A DNA stretch of 64,000 bases from Pseudomonas sp. A-RE-19 (lineage in GTDB: Bacteria; Pseudomonadota; Gammaproteobacteria; Pseudomonadales; Pseudomonadaceae): the NCBI RefSeq assembly GCF_019956555.1, contig NZ_JAHBDQ010000007.1:62001-126000 (forward strand), read 5' to 3'. Under the pieces are notes generated by a model that searched no databases, was not told the DNA's origin, and worked only from the letters and a program-made list of their open reading frames with translations. The position numbers and the translations under genes were made by a program. Positions 29,131 through 37,657 of this stretch are shown here, piece after piece; positions within the stretch are counted from its first letter, which is position 1, and the number at the start of each line of letters is the position of its first letter.

Positions 29131-30279
29131 TTAGAGCCCCATCTGCTTGCTGATGATCTCGTTCATCACTTCCCGCGTCCCGCCGCCGATCGACAGAATC
29201 CGGTTATCGCGATAGAGCCGCTCCACCAGGCTCTCGCGCATATAACCGAGGCCACCGAGAATCTGCACCGCATCGGTCGTAATGCGGTCAGCCGTGTCGG
29301 TAGCAAAATTCTTGGCCATGGAAATCTCTTTGACCACACTCCGCCCAGCGGCCATTTTCGCCGCCTGGCGGTAGGTGAACTCCCGTGACACCTCCAGCGC
29401 CGTGGCCATTTCCGCGAGACGGTGCTTGAGCACCTGGAACTTGCCGATGGGTTTGCCAAAGGCTTCACGCTGACGAGCCCAGTTCAGGCTCTCCTCCAGC
29501 GCCAACTGCGCGGTCATGTTGGCCATCAGCGCCAGGGCCAGACGTTCGCTCTGGAAGTTGCCCATGATGCAGGCGAAGCCCATGTTCTCTGCACCGAGCA
29601 GATGGCCCACCGGCACCCGGCAATCATCGAAAAACAGCTCGGCAGTGTCCGACGCCCACCAGCCCATTTTCTTCAATTGACGACCGACGGAGAAACCGGG
29701 CGTGCCCTTCTCGATCAGCAACAAACTGATGCCGCCGAACCCCGGTTCGCCGGTACGCACCGCAACGGTGTAGAAATCCGCACGAACGCCGCTAGTAATG
29801 AAGGTTTTGCTGCCGCTGACTCGATAAAAGTCGCCATCACGCACGGCGCGGGTTTGCAGGTTGGCCACATCGGAGCCACCACTGGGCTCAGTGACGGCCA
29901 GGGCGCTGATCTTCTCGCCCGCCAGCACCTGAGGCACAACGCGATCGCGGATTTCAGGCCTGGCCCACTTGAGGATCGGCGGCAGACCGATGTCCAGCGA
30001 GCCCAACCCCGCGACCAGACCACCGGAACCGCAACGCATCAGCTCTTCACTGGCGGCGATCTTGGCGAATACGTCACCTTCGTGGCTGCCGCCCAAGGCC
30101 TCTGGGTAACCGATACCCAGAATCCCCGCCGCGCCGGCCTTTAGGTAGAGTTCACGGGGGAAGCTTTCAGCTTCTTCCCACTGATCAATATCCGGAAGAA
30201 TCTCGCGCTCGACGAAACGTCTGACGCTGTCGCGGACCAATTGGTGGCTGGGGTCGAAGTATTCCTGGAAGGCAGGCAT
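29131..30279 (-). CDS. acyl-CoA dehydrogenase family protein
   Basis: A 382-residue flavoenzyme of the acyl-CoA dehydrogenase superfamily. It has the N-terminal alpha domain, the FAD/substrate signature ALAVTEPSGGSDVANLQT (about residues 127-144), a second FAD motif and the C-terminal QILGGLGYMRE with the catalytic-region Arg and Glu. Substrate chain length cannot be read. The N-terminal sequence (FQEYFDPSHQLVRDSVRRFVERE) and length are family-typical. It is monocistronic between two REPINs. Confidence 0.92.
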   Translation of the reverse strand: MPAFQEYFDPSHQLVRDSVRRFVEREILPDIDQWEEAESFPRELYLKAGAAGILGIGYPEALGGSHEGDVFAKIAASEELMRCGSGGLVAGLGSLDIGLPPILKWARPEIRDRVVPQVLAGEKISALAVTEPSGGSDVANLQTRAVRDGDFYRVSGSKTFITSGVRADFYTVAVRTGEPGFGGISLLLIEKGTPGFSVGRQLKKMGWWASDTAELFFDDCRVPVGHLLGAENMGFACIMGNFQSERLALALMANMTAQLALEESLNWARQREAFGKPIGKFQVLKHRLAEMATALEVSREFTYRQAAKMAAGRSVVKEISMAKNFATDTADRITTDAVQILGGLGYMRESLVERLYRDNRILSIGGGTREVMNEIISKQMGL

Positions 30280-30352
30280 CGGCGAACTCCACTGAAGGTT
30301 CAGCGAAGTTAACCGAGCGCTTGCTTGGTTTTCAATAGAAGGAGTGGTGGAA

Positions 30353-30440
30353 GATCAAAAGATCGCAGCCTTCGGCAGCTCCTACGTTTGGATGTCGTAC
30401 ACCCTGTAGGAGCTGCCGAAGGCTGCGATCTTTTGATTTT
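30353..30440. repeat. REPIN, GTAGGAGCTGCC family, reversed arrangement
   Basis: GATCAAAAG ends outermost, GTAGG ends inward. The spacer (GTTTGGATGTCGTACACCCT) is close to that of the 11869 copy. It abuts the recR stop. Confidence 0.92.
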
Positions 30441-30447
30441 GATGCGG

Positions 30448-31050
30448 TTACAGCGAGATCGGTTTACGCCCCGCAAACGAATGCGCCAACGTCCCGCCAT
30501 CCACCAGTTCCAGTTCGCCACCCAATGGCACGCCGTGGGCGATGCGCGAGGCGATCAGACCTTTGTTGCTCAACAACTGGGCGATGTAATGCGCCGTGGC
30601 CTCACCTTCCACCGTGGGGTTGGTGGCGAGGATGACTTCAGTGAACGTGCCCGCCTCTTCGATCCGCGTCAGCAGTTGTGGAATGCCGATGGCTTCCGGG
30701 CCTAGCCCGTCGAGGGGCGACAAGTGCCCCTTGAGTACGAAGTAGCGACCGCGAAAACCGGTCTGCTCCACCGCATAAACGTCCATCGGGCCTTCCACTA
30801 CACACAGCAAGGTATCGTCGCGGCGTGTATCGGCGCACTGCGGGCACAGATCGTCTTCGGTCAGCGTGCGACACAAGCGGCAGTGGCCCACACCTTCCAT
30901 GGCCTGACTCAACGCCTGGGCCAGTCGCAAACCGCCGCTGCGATCACGCTCAAGCAGTTGCAACGCCATGCGCTGGGCAGTTTTCTGACCCACACCCGGC
31001 AAAATTCGCAGAGCGTCGATCAGTTGGCGAATCAAAGGGCTGAAGCTCAT
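30448..31050 (-). CDS. recR: recombination mediator protein RecR
   Basis: A 200-residue protein with an N-terminal helix-hairpin-helix ([17 protein letters not shown], about residues 17-33), a four-cysteine zinc finger (CRLC...CPQC, about 57-72) and a TOPRIM domain ([15 protein letters not shown]). With RecO it loads RecA on gapped DNA. ATG 31050 gives the usual [15 protein letters not shown] start; an in-frame ATG 18 nt upstream is possible. A terminator and a repeat separate it from ybaB, so it may have its own promoter. Confidence 0.96.
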   Translation of the reverse strand: MSFSPLIRQLIDALRILPGVGQKTAQRMALQLLERDRSGGLRLAQALSQAMEGVGHCRLCRTLTEDDLCPQCADTRRDDTLLCVVEGPMDVYAVEQTGFRGRYFVLKGHLSPLDGLGPEAIGIPQLLTRIEEAGTFTEVILATNPTVEGEATAHYIAQLLSNKGLIASRIAHGVPLGGELELVDGGTLAHSFAGRKPISL

Positions 31051-31128
31051 GGGGAAAAAGTCCGACATAACAACGAGACGCGGTTTATACCCGCGCCTCT
31101 GTTTAGCGTCAAATAGCAGCGTCAATTG

Positions 31129-31248
31129 CCCTGTGGCGAGGGGGCTTGCCCCCCGTTCGGCTGCGCAGCAGTCGTAAATCAGTCAATACAGCTTTCGATG
31201 CTGGGCCCGCTTCGCGAGCCAACGGGGGCAAGCCCCCTCGCCACAGGG
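31129..31248. repeat. fourth REP-like family (CCCTGTGGCGAGGGGGCTTGCCCCC), inverted pair
   Basis: Arms CCCTGTGGCGAGGGGGCTTGCCCCCCGTT and its complement ending CGCCACAGGG enclose a spacer of about 60 nt with a GCTGCGCAGC dyad. It is the only copy of this family in the window and sits between ybaB and recR. Confidence 0.88.
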
Positions 31249-31266
31249 TAAACCGCGGGCAGAAAC

Positions 31267-31299
31267 AAAAATGCCAGGCGCGATGCCTGGCATTTTTTT
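31267..31299. terminator. bidirectional-looking terminator after ybaB
   Basis: AAAAATGCCAGGC/GCCTGGCATTTTT perfect stem with a 5-nt loop, T-run in both directions. It should end dnaX-ybaB transcription on the minus strand before recR. Confidence 0.88.
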
Positions 31300-31326
31300 G
31301 TAACCCATCCGACGCGCGTTGGCGAA

Positions 31327-31665
31327 TCAGAACGGCAGTTTCATACCCGGTGGCAGTTGCATGCCAGCGGTCACGCCGGACATTTTGTCCTGGCTGTTGG
31401 CTTCGATCTTGCGCACGGCGTCGTTGACGGCAGCGGCAAATACCGCTTCCAGCATTTCTTTGTCGTCTTCACTCAGGCCTTCGACCAGGCTTGGGTCGAT
31501 GGTCACGCGCTTGACGTCGTGACGACCGGTCATCACCACGGTGACCATATCACCGCCGGCTTTACCGGTGACTTCGGCGTTGGCCAGTTCTTCCTGCATC
31601 TTGGCCATTTTTTCCTGCATCTGCTGCGCCTGCTTCATCAGGCCGGCCATGCCACCTTTCATCAT
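31327..31665 (-). CDS. ybaB: YbaB/EbfC family nucleoid-associated protein
   Basis: A 112-residue DNA-binding protein beginning [20 protein letters not shown], with the YbaB coiled-coil N-terminus, a central beta layer ([16 protein letters not shown]) and a helical C-terminus. It forms dimers that coat DNA. GAGGTGA sits 8 nt before ATG 31665, settling the start over the longer open frame. It follows dnaX by 67 nt on the same strand. Confidence 0.95.
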   Translation of the reverse strand: MMKGGMAGLMKQAQQMQEKMAKMQEELANAEVTGKAGGDMVTVVMTGRHDVKRVTIDPSLVEGLSEDDKEMLEAVFAAAVNDAVRKIEANSQDKMSGVTAGMQLPPGMKLPF

Positions 31666-31732
31666 GGGAATCACCTCAAAAGTACTTGGATAAAAACAGC
31701 GCCCGGCGACTGCAGCCAAGCGCCTTCAGTTA

Positions 31733-33808
31733 CTAGCCCTGACTGGCCAGGGCCTCGACAGGTTCAATAGTATCGTGACGGACCACCGCCCCGAACTGCT
31801 GCATCATTTGCTGGATGAACGGATCACCATGGATCGATTCCTCGGCCTCGCGCTGACGATTGGCACGGCGGCGGGATGCGGCCTGGGCCGGGGTTTCCTG
31901 CTCGGGCTTGATCAGCTCCATGCTCAGGGTCAGCGTACGCCCGTGAAACTGGTTCAGCGCATCGTTGAGGCGACGTTGTTGCGTCGCGTTGAACAAGGCG
32001 CTGTGGGCCGGGTCGAGGTGCAACAGCCAGTTGTCGCCATCGACGGCGATCAGCGTGCAGTTGGCGGCAATACTGCCGGTCATGCCGGATACCGGCAATT
32101 TCGGAAACAACTCCAGCCATTGCAGGGCCAGACCGGTGGCTGGCATCGCGGCCGGTTCAGGCTCGGGTTCCGGCGCTGGCTCGGCAGTATGCTCGCTGGC
32201 CAGTTCGTCGAGGTAGCTGTAAGCCGAATCCATGTCCGGCTCGATGTAGTCTTCGTCCAGCGGCGGCTCGTCGTCCAGGTCAATGCCCGGCGTGGCGGCA
32301 TCGACTTCGGCCACGGACGGCTCCGGGATCGGCGCGGCGGCCCATTCCGGCGCGTCCGGTACCACGCTGTCCGGCGTCGGCATGGGCATTGGTGGCAATT
32401 CGGGTTGTTCGCCGGCCGTTTCCAGCACGGGCTCGACAGCCGGCTGCTGGACAACTTCGGGCTCTACCGGGTCGTTCCAGGGCAGGTCGACGACTTCTTC
32501 AACCGCTACGGGCTCGACAACAGGCTCAGGCGCAGACACGGGCGCGACCGGCTCAGGCTCGGCTACCGGGGCCGGCGCAACCACGGGCGCAACCGGAGCC
32601 GGTGCAACAGCCGTGGCGACTACCGGCGCAACAACCGGCGCGGCAGCCACTGAGTTTGCGGAATCAACTGTGGCCTGGCTGATCCCCACTGGCTTTAGCG
32701 GTTGCCTCGGCGCATCCGCGGTGTCTGCCGGTCGGAACGCGAGCATTCGCAGCAAGACCATTTCAAAACCGCCGCGCGGATCCGGCGCCAGCGGCAAATC
32801 CCGGCGACCGATCAGGCCCATCTGGTAATAGAACTGCACATCTTCGGCCGGCAACGCCTGGGCCAAAGCCAATACGCGGTCACGGTCGCCGTGGCCGTTG
32901 TCGACGCCTTCAGGCAGGGCCTGGGCGATGGCGACACGGTGCAGCACATTGAGAATTTCCGAGAGCACGCCGTTCCAGTCCGGACCTTGTTCGGCCAGAT
33001 GGCGCACCGCTTCGAGCAACGCCTTGGCGTCGCCTTCGATCAGCGCATGCAGGACGTCGTAGACCTGACCATGATCAAGCGTACCCAGCATGGCCCGCAC
33101 GTCAGCGGCCATGACCTTGCCTTCACCGAAGGCGATGGCCTGGTCGGTCAGACTCATGGCATCGCGCATCGAACCGTCGGCGGCGCGGCCCAGCAGCCAC
33201 AGCGCGTCGTCTTCGAACGGCACGTTCTCGACACTCAGCACGTGGGTCAAATGCTCGACCACCCGTTCCGGGGTCATGTTCTTCAGGGAGAACTGCAGGC
33301 ACCGCGAAAGAATCGTTGCAGGAAGTTTCTGCGGATCGGTGGTGGCCAGGATGAACTTGACGTAGGGCGGCGGCTCTTCGAGGGTTTTCAACAGCGCATT
33401 GAAGGAATGGCTGGAGAGCATGTGCACTTCGTCGATCAGGTAGACCTTGAAGCGCCCGCGGCTCGGTGCGTACTGCACGTTGTCGAGCAGCTCGCGGGTG
33501 TCTTCGACCTTGGTCCGGCTCGCGGCGTCGATCTCGATCAGGTCGACGAAGCGGCCCTCATCGATCTCGCGGCACACCGAGCACTCGCCACAGGGGGTCG
33601 AAGTGATACCTGTTTCACAGTTCAGGCATTTGGCGATAATCCGCGCGATGGTGGTCTTGCCGACCCCGCGCGTACCGGTAAAAAGGTACGCGTGGTGCAG
33701 CCGCTGGCTGTCCAAGGCATTGATCAGAGCCTTGAGCACATGGGTCTGGCCGACCATTTCGCCGAACGAGCGCGGACGCCATTTACGTGCAAGAACCTGA
33801 TAACTCAT
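31733..33808 (-). CDS. dnaX: DNA polymerase III subunits gamma and tau
   Basis: A 691-residue clamp-loader ATPase. It begins MSYQVLARKWRPRSF, has Walker A GTRGVGKTT (about residues 45-53), a four-cysteine zinc motif (CLNCE...CGECSVC), DEVH Walker B and SRC sensor motifs. A long Pro/Ala/Val-rich linker (about 400-520) precedes the tau C-terminal domains that bind DnaB and the polymerase. I saw no A AAA AAG slippery sequence, so the shorter gamma form may not be made by E. coli-type frameshifting. The open frame runs upstream to 34186, but the family start is ATG 33808. Confidence 0.96.
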   Translation of the reverse strand: MSYQVLARKWRPRSFGEMVGQTHVLKALINALDSQRLHHAYLFTGTRGVGKTTIARIIAKCLNCETGITSTPCGECSVCREIDEGRFVDLIEIDAASRTKVEDTRELLDNVQYAPSRGRFKVYLIDEVHMLSSHSFNALLKTLEEPPPYVKFILATTDPQKLPATILSRCLQFSLKNMTPERVVEHLTHVLSVENVPFEDDALWLLGRAADGSMRDAMSLTDQAIAFGEGKVMAADVRAMLGTLDHGQVYDVLHALIEGDAKALLEAVRHLAEQGPDWNGVLSEILNVLHRVAIAQALPEGVDNGHGDRDRVLALAQALPAEDVQFYYQMGLIGRRDLPLAPDPRGGFEMVLLRMLAFRPADTADAPRQPLKPVGISQATVDSANSVAAAPVVAPVVATAVAPAPVAPVVAPAPVAEPEPVAPVSAPEPVVEPVAVEEVVDLPWNDPVEPEVVQQPAVEPVLETAGEQPELPPMPMPTPDSVVPDAPEWAAAPIPEPSVAEVDAATPGIDLDDEPPLDEDYIEPDMDSAYSYLDELASEHTAEPAPEPEPEPAAMPATGLALQWLELFPKLPVSGMTGSIAANCTLIAVDGDNWLLHLDPAHSALFNATQQRRLNDALNQFHGRTLTLSMELIKPEQETPAQAASRRRANRQREAEESIHGDPFIQQMMQQFGAVVRHDTIEPVEALASQG

Positions 33809-33952
33809 CGAAAACCGTCGCAACGAAGGAACAGAAGCGGCTAATGCTAGCGGAGCAAGGCCAAAATTGCATCCGGTGCGCTCGTCTAATCTGGCTAAGC
33901 TGCACTTTGAGGGGGCTTTTATTGGCTCGGCGTCGGACGTAACGGAGTGATT

Positions 33953-34702
33953 ATGCGTTTTGCCTTGGGGGCGCTGCTGTTGCTCAGCCTGAATGTCATT
34001 GCCGCCGAAGCGCCATTGCGCTTTGTTGTCTCCGACAGCTGGGCCATGCCAATGGTGCAGATCGAGAACGGCCGACCGACCCAGGGCATTCTGCACGACA
34101 TCATGCTCAGCCTGGCGACTCAGGTCGGCATGCCGGCGGAATTTCACGTATTGCCTCGAGCACGTGTGCAAAACGCCATGGACCACGGTGAAGTCGATAT
34201 CCGCTGCTATATCTCACCCTCCTGGCTGCCGAACCCGTCTGGCGACTCTATCTGGAGCGTCACGCTGCTGGTTCAGCGCGACTTGCTGATTGGTCGGCGC
34301 GGTTCGCCCCTATCGGTCAATCTGGCAGACCTGCCGCAACAGTCGATCGGCACCGTGCTCGGCTATAGTTACCCGACCCTGCAACCGCTGTTCGATGCCG
34401 ACCGCTTGCATCGTGAAGACGCGCGCAATCAGGAGCTCGTGCTGGATAAACTGCTGGCTGGGCGCTACCGCTACGCCGTGAGCAATCAGTGGACGCTGGA
34501 CTGGTTCAACCAGCGCCTGTTGCCCGACCGACAACTGCAAAGCGTAGCGCTGGTACACGAGCAAACCGTCGGCTGCTACGTGCGCAACGACCCCAAGGTG
34601 CCCGTACAACGCATTCTGGGCACCTTGCTGCACATGAAAATGTCCGGGGAAATCGATGACATCATCCGCCTCTATACCGGCAATCCTGCTGCTAACCCGT
34701 AG
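33953..34702 (+). CDS. periplasmic substrate-binding protein, family 3 type
   Basis: A 249-residue protein with a signal peptide (MRFALGALLLLSLNVIAAEA) and an SBP_bac_3-like fold (LRFVVSDSWAMPM; LGYSYPTL; DADRLHRED; AGRYRYAVSNQWTLDWF). No transporter genes are adjacent. Such stand-alone proteins in Pseudomonas may serve amino acid uptake or sensing; the ligand cannot be inferred. GGAG before ATG 33953 decides the start over GTG 33947. Confidence 0.8.
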   Translation: MRFALGALLLLSLNVIAAEAPLRFVVSDSWAMPMVQIENGRPTQGILHDIMLSLATQVGMPAEFHVLPRARVQNAMDHGEVDIRCYISPSWLPNPSGDSIWSVTLLVQRDLLIGRRGSPLSVNLADLPQQSIGTVLGYSYPTLQPLFDADRLHREDARNQELVLDKLLAGRYRYAVSNQWTLDWFNQRLLPDRQLQSVALVHEQTVGCYVRNDPKVPVQRILGTLLHMKMSGEIDDIIRLYTGNPAANP

Positions 34703-34736
34703 CAGCTACCGAATGCAGGCTTCGCCAGCTGCTACA
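34699..34736. repeat. single REP-like hairpin at a gene end
   Basis: GTAGCAGCT/AGCTGCTAC 9-bp arms around ACCGAATGCAGGCTTCGCC. It begins at the stop codon of the binding protein gene and looks like a diverged single REP of the GTAGGAGCTGCC family. It could also act as a terminator between the convergent neighbours. Confidence 0.6.
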
Positions 34737-34752
34737 GGAGGGCACCGATGGC

Positions 34753-36453
34753 TCAAGCTGTCCGGTCAAGCGCCTGCCATTGCGACGGAGCGGTAAACCC
34801 CGCCACCCAGGCCGGCACCTCACCGGGCGGCATCGGGCGACCGATGAAATAACCTTGGGCGACTTCACACCCCAGCCGCAACAGTAATTCGCCGTGCTCA
34901 AGGCTTTCCAGCCCCTCGGCGATCACCTGCCGACCGAACGCGCGGGCCAGGCCAATCACCGCCGTGGTCAGTGCCAGATCGTCATGATCAATCAGAATGT
35001 CGCGCACGAACGACTTATCGATCTTGATGGTTTGGGTGCGTAGACGCTTGAGGTAGCTCAGGGACGAGTAACCCGTGCCGAAGTCACCCAGCGAAAACTG
35101 CACCCCCAACGCCTGACAGGCTTTCAAGCAGGCACTGACATGCTGGATATTCTCGATCGCCACCGACTCGACGATTTCCAGATCGAGCATCTGCGGAGCG
35201 ACCTGGGCATGTCGAGCGAGTACCTGCCGGAGTCGGTCGACGAAATCGGCGCGCTGAAAATGTCGCGCCGCGATATTGATACTGACCGGCCAGCCCTGCC
35301 CTGCTTGCTGCCAACGGTGCAACTGCGACAGCACCTGGTCCATCACCCATTCACCGATATCGATGATCAGATCGGTGTCTTCCACCAGCGGCAAAAACTC
35401 CCGAGGCGGCACCATGCCGTTTTGCGGGTGCTCCCAACGTAACAGCGCCTCGAAACCGACGACCACGCCACGGCGCATGTTCACCTTGGGCTGAAAATGC
35501 AGGCGCAATTCACCGGCGACCAGCGCCTGACGCACCCGCTCGACGGTCTGGTGAGTGGCCTTGACCTCCTGATCCCGCGAGACATCGAATAGATGAAAGC
35601 GGTTTCGCCCGCGCTGCTTGGCCACGTACATCGCCTGATCGGCATGACGCAGCAGGGTTTCGGCATCTTCGTTGTCATCGGGAAACAGAGTGGCGCCGAT
35701 ACTGGCGAACACATTGATGTCCTTGCCGTGCAGCGTATAAGGCGCCGATATCGCCCCCAGCACGCGGTTCAGCGCCGCGCGCAACTCCGGCAAATCACGC
35801 ACGTAACGCAACACCAGCACGAATTCGTCACCGGCCAGTCGCGCCACCACGTCTTCGCCGCGGACAATGTCGCGCAGACGCTTGGCCACTTCCACCAGCA
35901 ACATATCGCCACTGGCGTGACCATAGCCGTCGTTGACCGCCTTGAATCCGTCAAGATCAAGCATGCACACCGCCAGCGGAATGTGCTCATGCCGGGAGAA
36001 CTCCAGCGCCTGATCCAGCAAATCCGACAGGAACGCACGATTGGGCAGCCCGGTCAGCACGTCATGCCCGACTCGCCATTGCAGGGTTTGCAGCAGTTGA
36101 CGTTTTTCGCTGATGTCGAAACGAATCGACAAGTATCGATGAATGCGCCCGGTGGCGTCATCGAGCACCGGCACCATGGTGCTGTCGACCCAATACAGGC
36201 TGCCATCCTTGGCGCGATTACAAATCTCGCCCTTCCATATATTGCCCAGGGCGATGGTGCGCCACATGGCGGCGAAGAAATCGGCCGAATGCAGGCCGGA
36301 ATTCAACAGGCGATGGTTCTGCCCTAGCAGTTCCTCGCGACTGTAGCCGGACACGGCGCAGAATTGATCGTTGACGTACGTAATCCGGCCGTCCAGATCA
36401 GTCTCGGAAAAAATGGCGGCGGCATCCACGGCCCTGCGGTATTTCTCATCCAT
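34753..36453 (-). CDS. PAS-GGDEF-EAL protein with altered catalytic motifs
   Basis: A 566-residue cytosolic protein: PAS/PAC (about residues 5-125), GGDEF (about 130-290) and EAL (about 305-555). The GGDEF motif is AGDEF (207-211). The EAL motif GFEALLRWEHP is intact, but the usual DDFGTGYSS is GDFGTGYSS, with Gly456 in place of a metal-binding Asp. The other EAL elements (NIAARHF, EIVESVAIE, KIDKSFV, VIAEGLE) are present. It may therefore be a weak phosphodiesterase or mainly a c-di-GMP or GTP sensor. No transmembrane segment is visible. It is monocistronic. Confidence 0.9.
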   Translation of the reverse strand: MDEKYRRAVDAAAIFSETDLDGRITYVNDQFCAVSGYSREELLGQNHRLLNSGLHSADFFAAMWRTIALGNIWKGEICNRAKDGSLYWVDSTMVPVLDDATGRIHRYLSIRFDISEKRQLLQTLQWRVGHDVLTGLPNRAFLSDLLDQALEFSRHEHIPLAVCMLDLDGFKAVNDGYGHASGDMLLVEVAKRLRDIVRGEDVVARLAGDEFVLVLRYVRDLPELRAALNRVLGAISAPYTLHGKDINVFASIGATLFPDDNEDAETLLRHADQAMYVAKQRGRNRFHLFDVSRDQEVKATHQTVERVRQALVAGELRLHFQPKVNMRRGVVVGFEALLRWEHPQNGMVPPREFLPLVEDTDLIIDIGEWVMDQVLSQLHRWQQAGQGWPVSINIAARHFQRADFVDRLRQVLARHAQVAPQMLDLEIVESVAIENIQHVSACLKACQALGVQFSLGDFGTGYSSLSYLKRLRTQTIKIDKSFVRDILIDHDDLALTTAVIGLARAFGRQVIAEGLESLEHGELLLRLGCEVAQGYFIGRPMPPGEVPAWVAGFTAPSQWQALDRTA

Positions 36454-36871
36454 GAGTCAGGCTCGATGTCGCTAGCGGTGGCACCGCTCGACCAGCGCAG
36501 GATGCCCGGAAGAGATGTTTTGAGAAGTACAGCGCAGAGACACGTTATCACTCCATGAACAGCGTTTGACGGCCCCCGGACAGCCGAAGATCAACTAGTC
36601 TCAAAGGCCACGGGCAAGGCAGTAACTTCGACTCTGGTAACATTTCGTCGCGAGATTTCAGACCGCTGAGGGCCTCTGCGCATACCCGGCAGGCAACGCA
36701 ATGCTGGCTTTTTCATATCGCCTAAACTAAAGAAAGCAGCTCACCAAAAAACCCTTCAATGCGGCGATTCTACGAAATGCATCACATTTTGCAAAGCAAG
36801 GTGATGGATCATGCAGTTGCCTAATGCAAAAATCTATCGTTAAGTTCTTGATTCTAAATGGGAATTGAGCG
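36454..36871. other. 418-nt intergenic region with palindromes near the XRE gene
   Basis: No gene is supported. Near the XRE gene it holds the dyad CATCAC-N15-GTGATG (36780-36806) interleaved with TTTTGCA (36787) and TGCAAAA (36825). These could be autoregulatory operators of the XRE regulator. The rest is AT-richer and unremarkable. Confidence 0.45.
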
Positions 36872-37186
36872 ATGCAAATTTCAAGTTTGGGTCCGGCCAT
36901 CCGACGCTACCGCAAGGTCGCAGGGCTTACTCAGGCTGAACTCGGCGAAAAAACCGGTTTTGACCCCAAAACCATCAGCCGCTTCGAAACCGGCACCTAT
37001 ACCCCCAGCGTGGAAGCATTGTTCCTGCTTGCCGATGTGCTGGGTGTGAAGCTGAAAGTCTTTTTCGCAGATCTGGGCGACGAAGATGAACAGCGGGCGT
37101 ACCTGTTTAGCGTCATACACAAAGCCACCCCGAAGGATCTGGGAAAGCTGATCGCAGCGGTTGACCAGGCCTTGTCCAAGCCTTAG
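36872..37186 (+). CDS. XRE family helix-turn-helix regulator
   Basis: A 104-residue protein with an N-terminal HTH_3 domain (about residues 8-62: IRRYRKVAGLTQAELGEKTG, then TISRFETGTYTPSVEAL) and a short acidic C-terminal helix region with no ligand domain. Start ATG 36872 follows TTGAGCG. There is no partner toxin or neighbouring gene in its transcription unit, so it is not an evident toxin-antitoxin member. Targets unknown. Confidence 0.85.
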   Translation: MQISSLGPAIRRYRKVAGLTQAELGEKTGFDPKTISRFETGTYTPSVEALFLLADVLGVKLKVFFADLGDEDEQRAYLFSVIHKATPKDLGKLIAAVDQALSKP

Positions 37187-37199
37187 TGCCAGTAAATGA

Positions 37200-37245
37200 A
37201 AAAAGGAGGCCGACCTGTCGAATCGACAAGTCGGCCTCCTTTTTT
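37200..37245 (+). terminator. strong intrinsic terminator after the XRE gene
   Basis: Ten-base-pair GGAGGCCGAC/GTCGGCCTCC stem extended after one mismatch by TGTCG/CGACA, with A-run before and T6 after. Confidence 0.92.
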
Positions 37246-37329
37246 ATATCCCGCTCTTTAATTCGGAAACGACGAAACACCGCCCTGGATAAGCGCCATG
37301 GCAGCGAAAACAAAAACAGTATTTTTAGA

Positions 37330-37354
37330 TAGAAAACACGAAAGAGGGTTCGTG
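37330..37354 (-). terminator. terminator of the 4.5S RNA gene
   Basis: On the minus strand CACGAA/TTCGTG with a 6-nt loop followed by TTTTC. Confidence 0.65.
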
Positions 37355-37369
37355 CTGCGTTATGGAGGC

Positions 37370-37474
37370 AACCCCACCAGCCACACCCCGGCACACAATG
37401 TTCCCGCTGTGGCTGCTTCCTTCCGGATCTGACCAGGTTCACGGGTAATCGTTGCGGGGGGACCGATGGGGTCA
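37370..37474 (-). ncRNA. ffs: 4.5S RNA of the signal recognition particle
   Basis: The minus strand carries the conserved SRP apical domain CAGGTC...GGAAGGAAGCAGCC: here CTGGTCAGATCCGGAAGGAAG followed by CAGCCACAGCGGG. The termini are complementary (ACCCCAtcggt with ggtGGGGT), forming the long hairpin of the small bacterial SRP RNA, which binds Ffh and targets nascent membrane proteins. Ends are estimated from pairing. A consensus promoter and a terminator flank it. Confidence 0.93.
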
Positions 37475-37508
37475 CCATAACGACGCTCACCTGACGGCGA
37501 GCCGCGCC

Positions 37509-37536
37509 ATTGTACCTATCTGAGACGAAGTTACAA
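37509..37536 (-). promoter_or_regulatory. sigma-70 promoter of ffs
   Basis: Minus strand TTGTAA-N16-TACAAT. Transcription would start near 37502, giving a leader of about 28 nt that RNase P could remove, as for E. coli 4.5S RNA. Confidence 0.65.
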
Positions 37537-37588
37537 CCGTTCCGGCGGATTAAAAAATATGAGCCGCTTCAAGGACATGCGCTGACCC

Positions 37589-37657
37589 AAAAAGATCGCA
37601 GCCTTCGGCAGCTCCTACATGGATTGGCGCACACCCGAAGGCTGCGATCTTTTGATC
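37589..37657. repeat. REP pair, GTAGGAGCTGCC family, one arm truncated
   Basis: The left arm is intact (AAAAGATCGCAGCC...CTCCTAC). The right arm lacks GTAGGAGCTG and starts at CCGAAGGCTGCGATC. It abuts the stop of the zinc peptidase gene. Confidence 0.85.

Noticed and set aside
36872..37186. XRE protein as antitoxin of a toxin-antitoxin pair
   Set aside because: No second small gene precedes or follows it in the same unit; a terminator comes right after.
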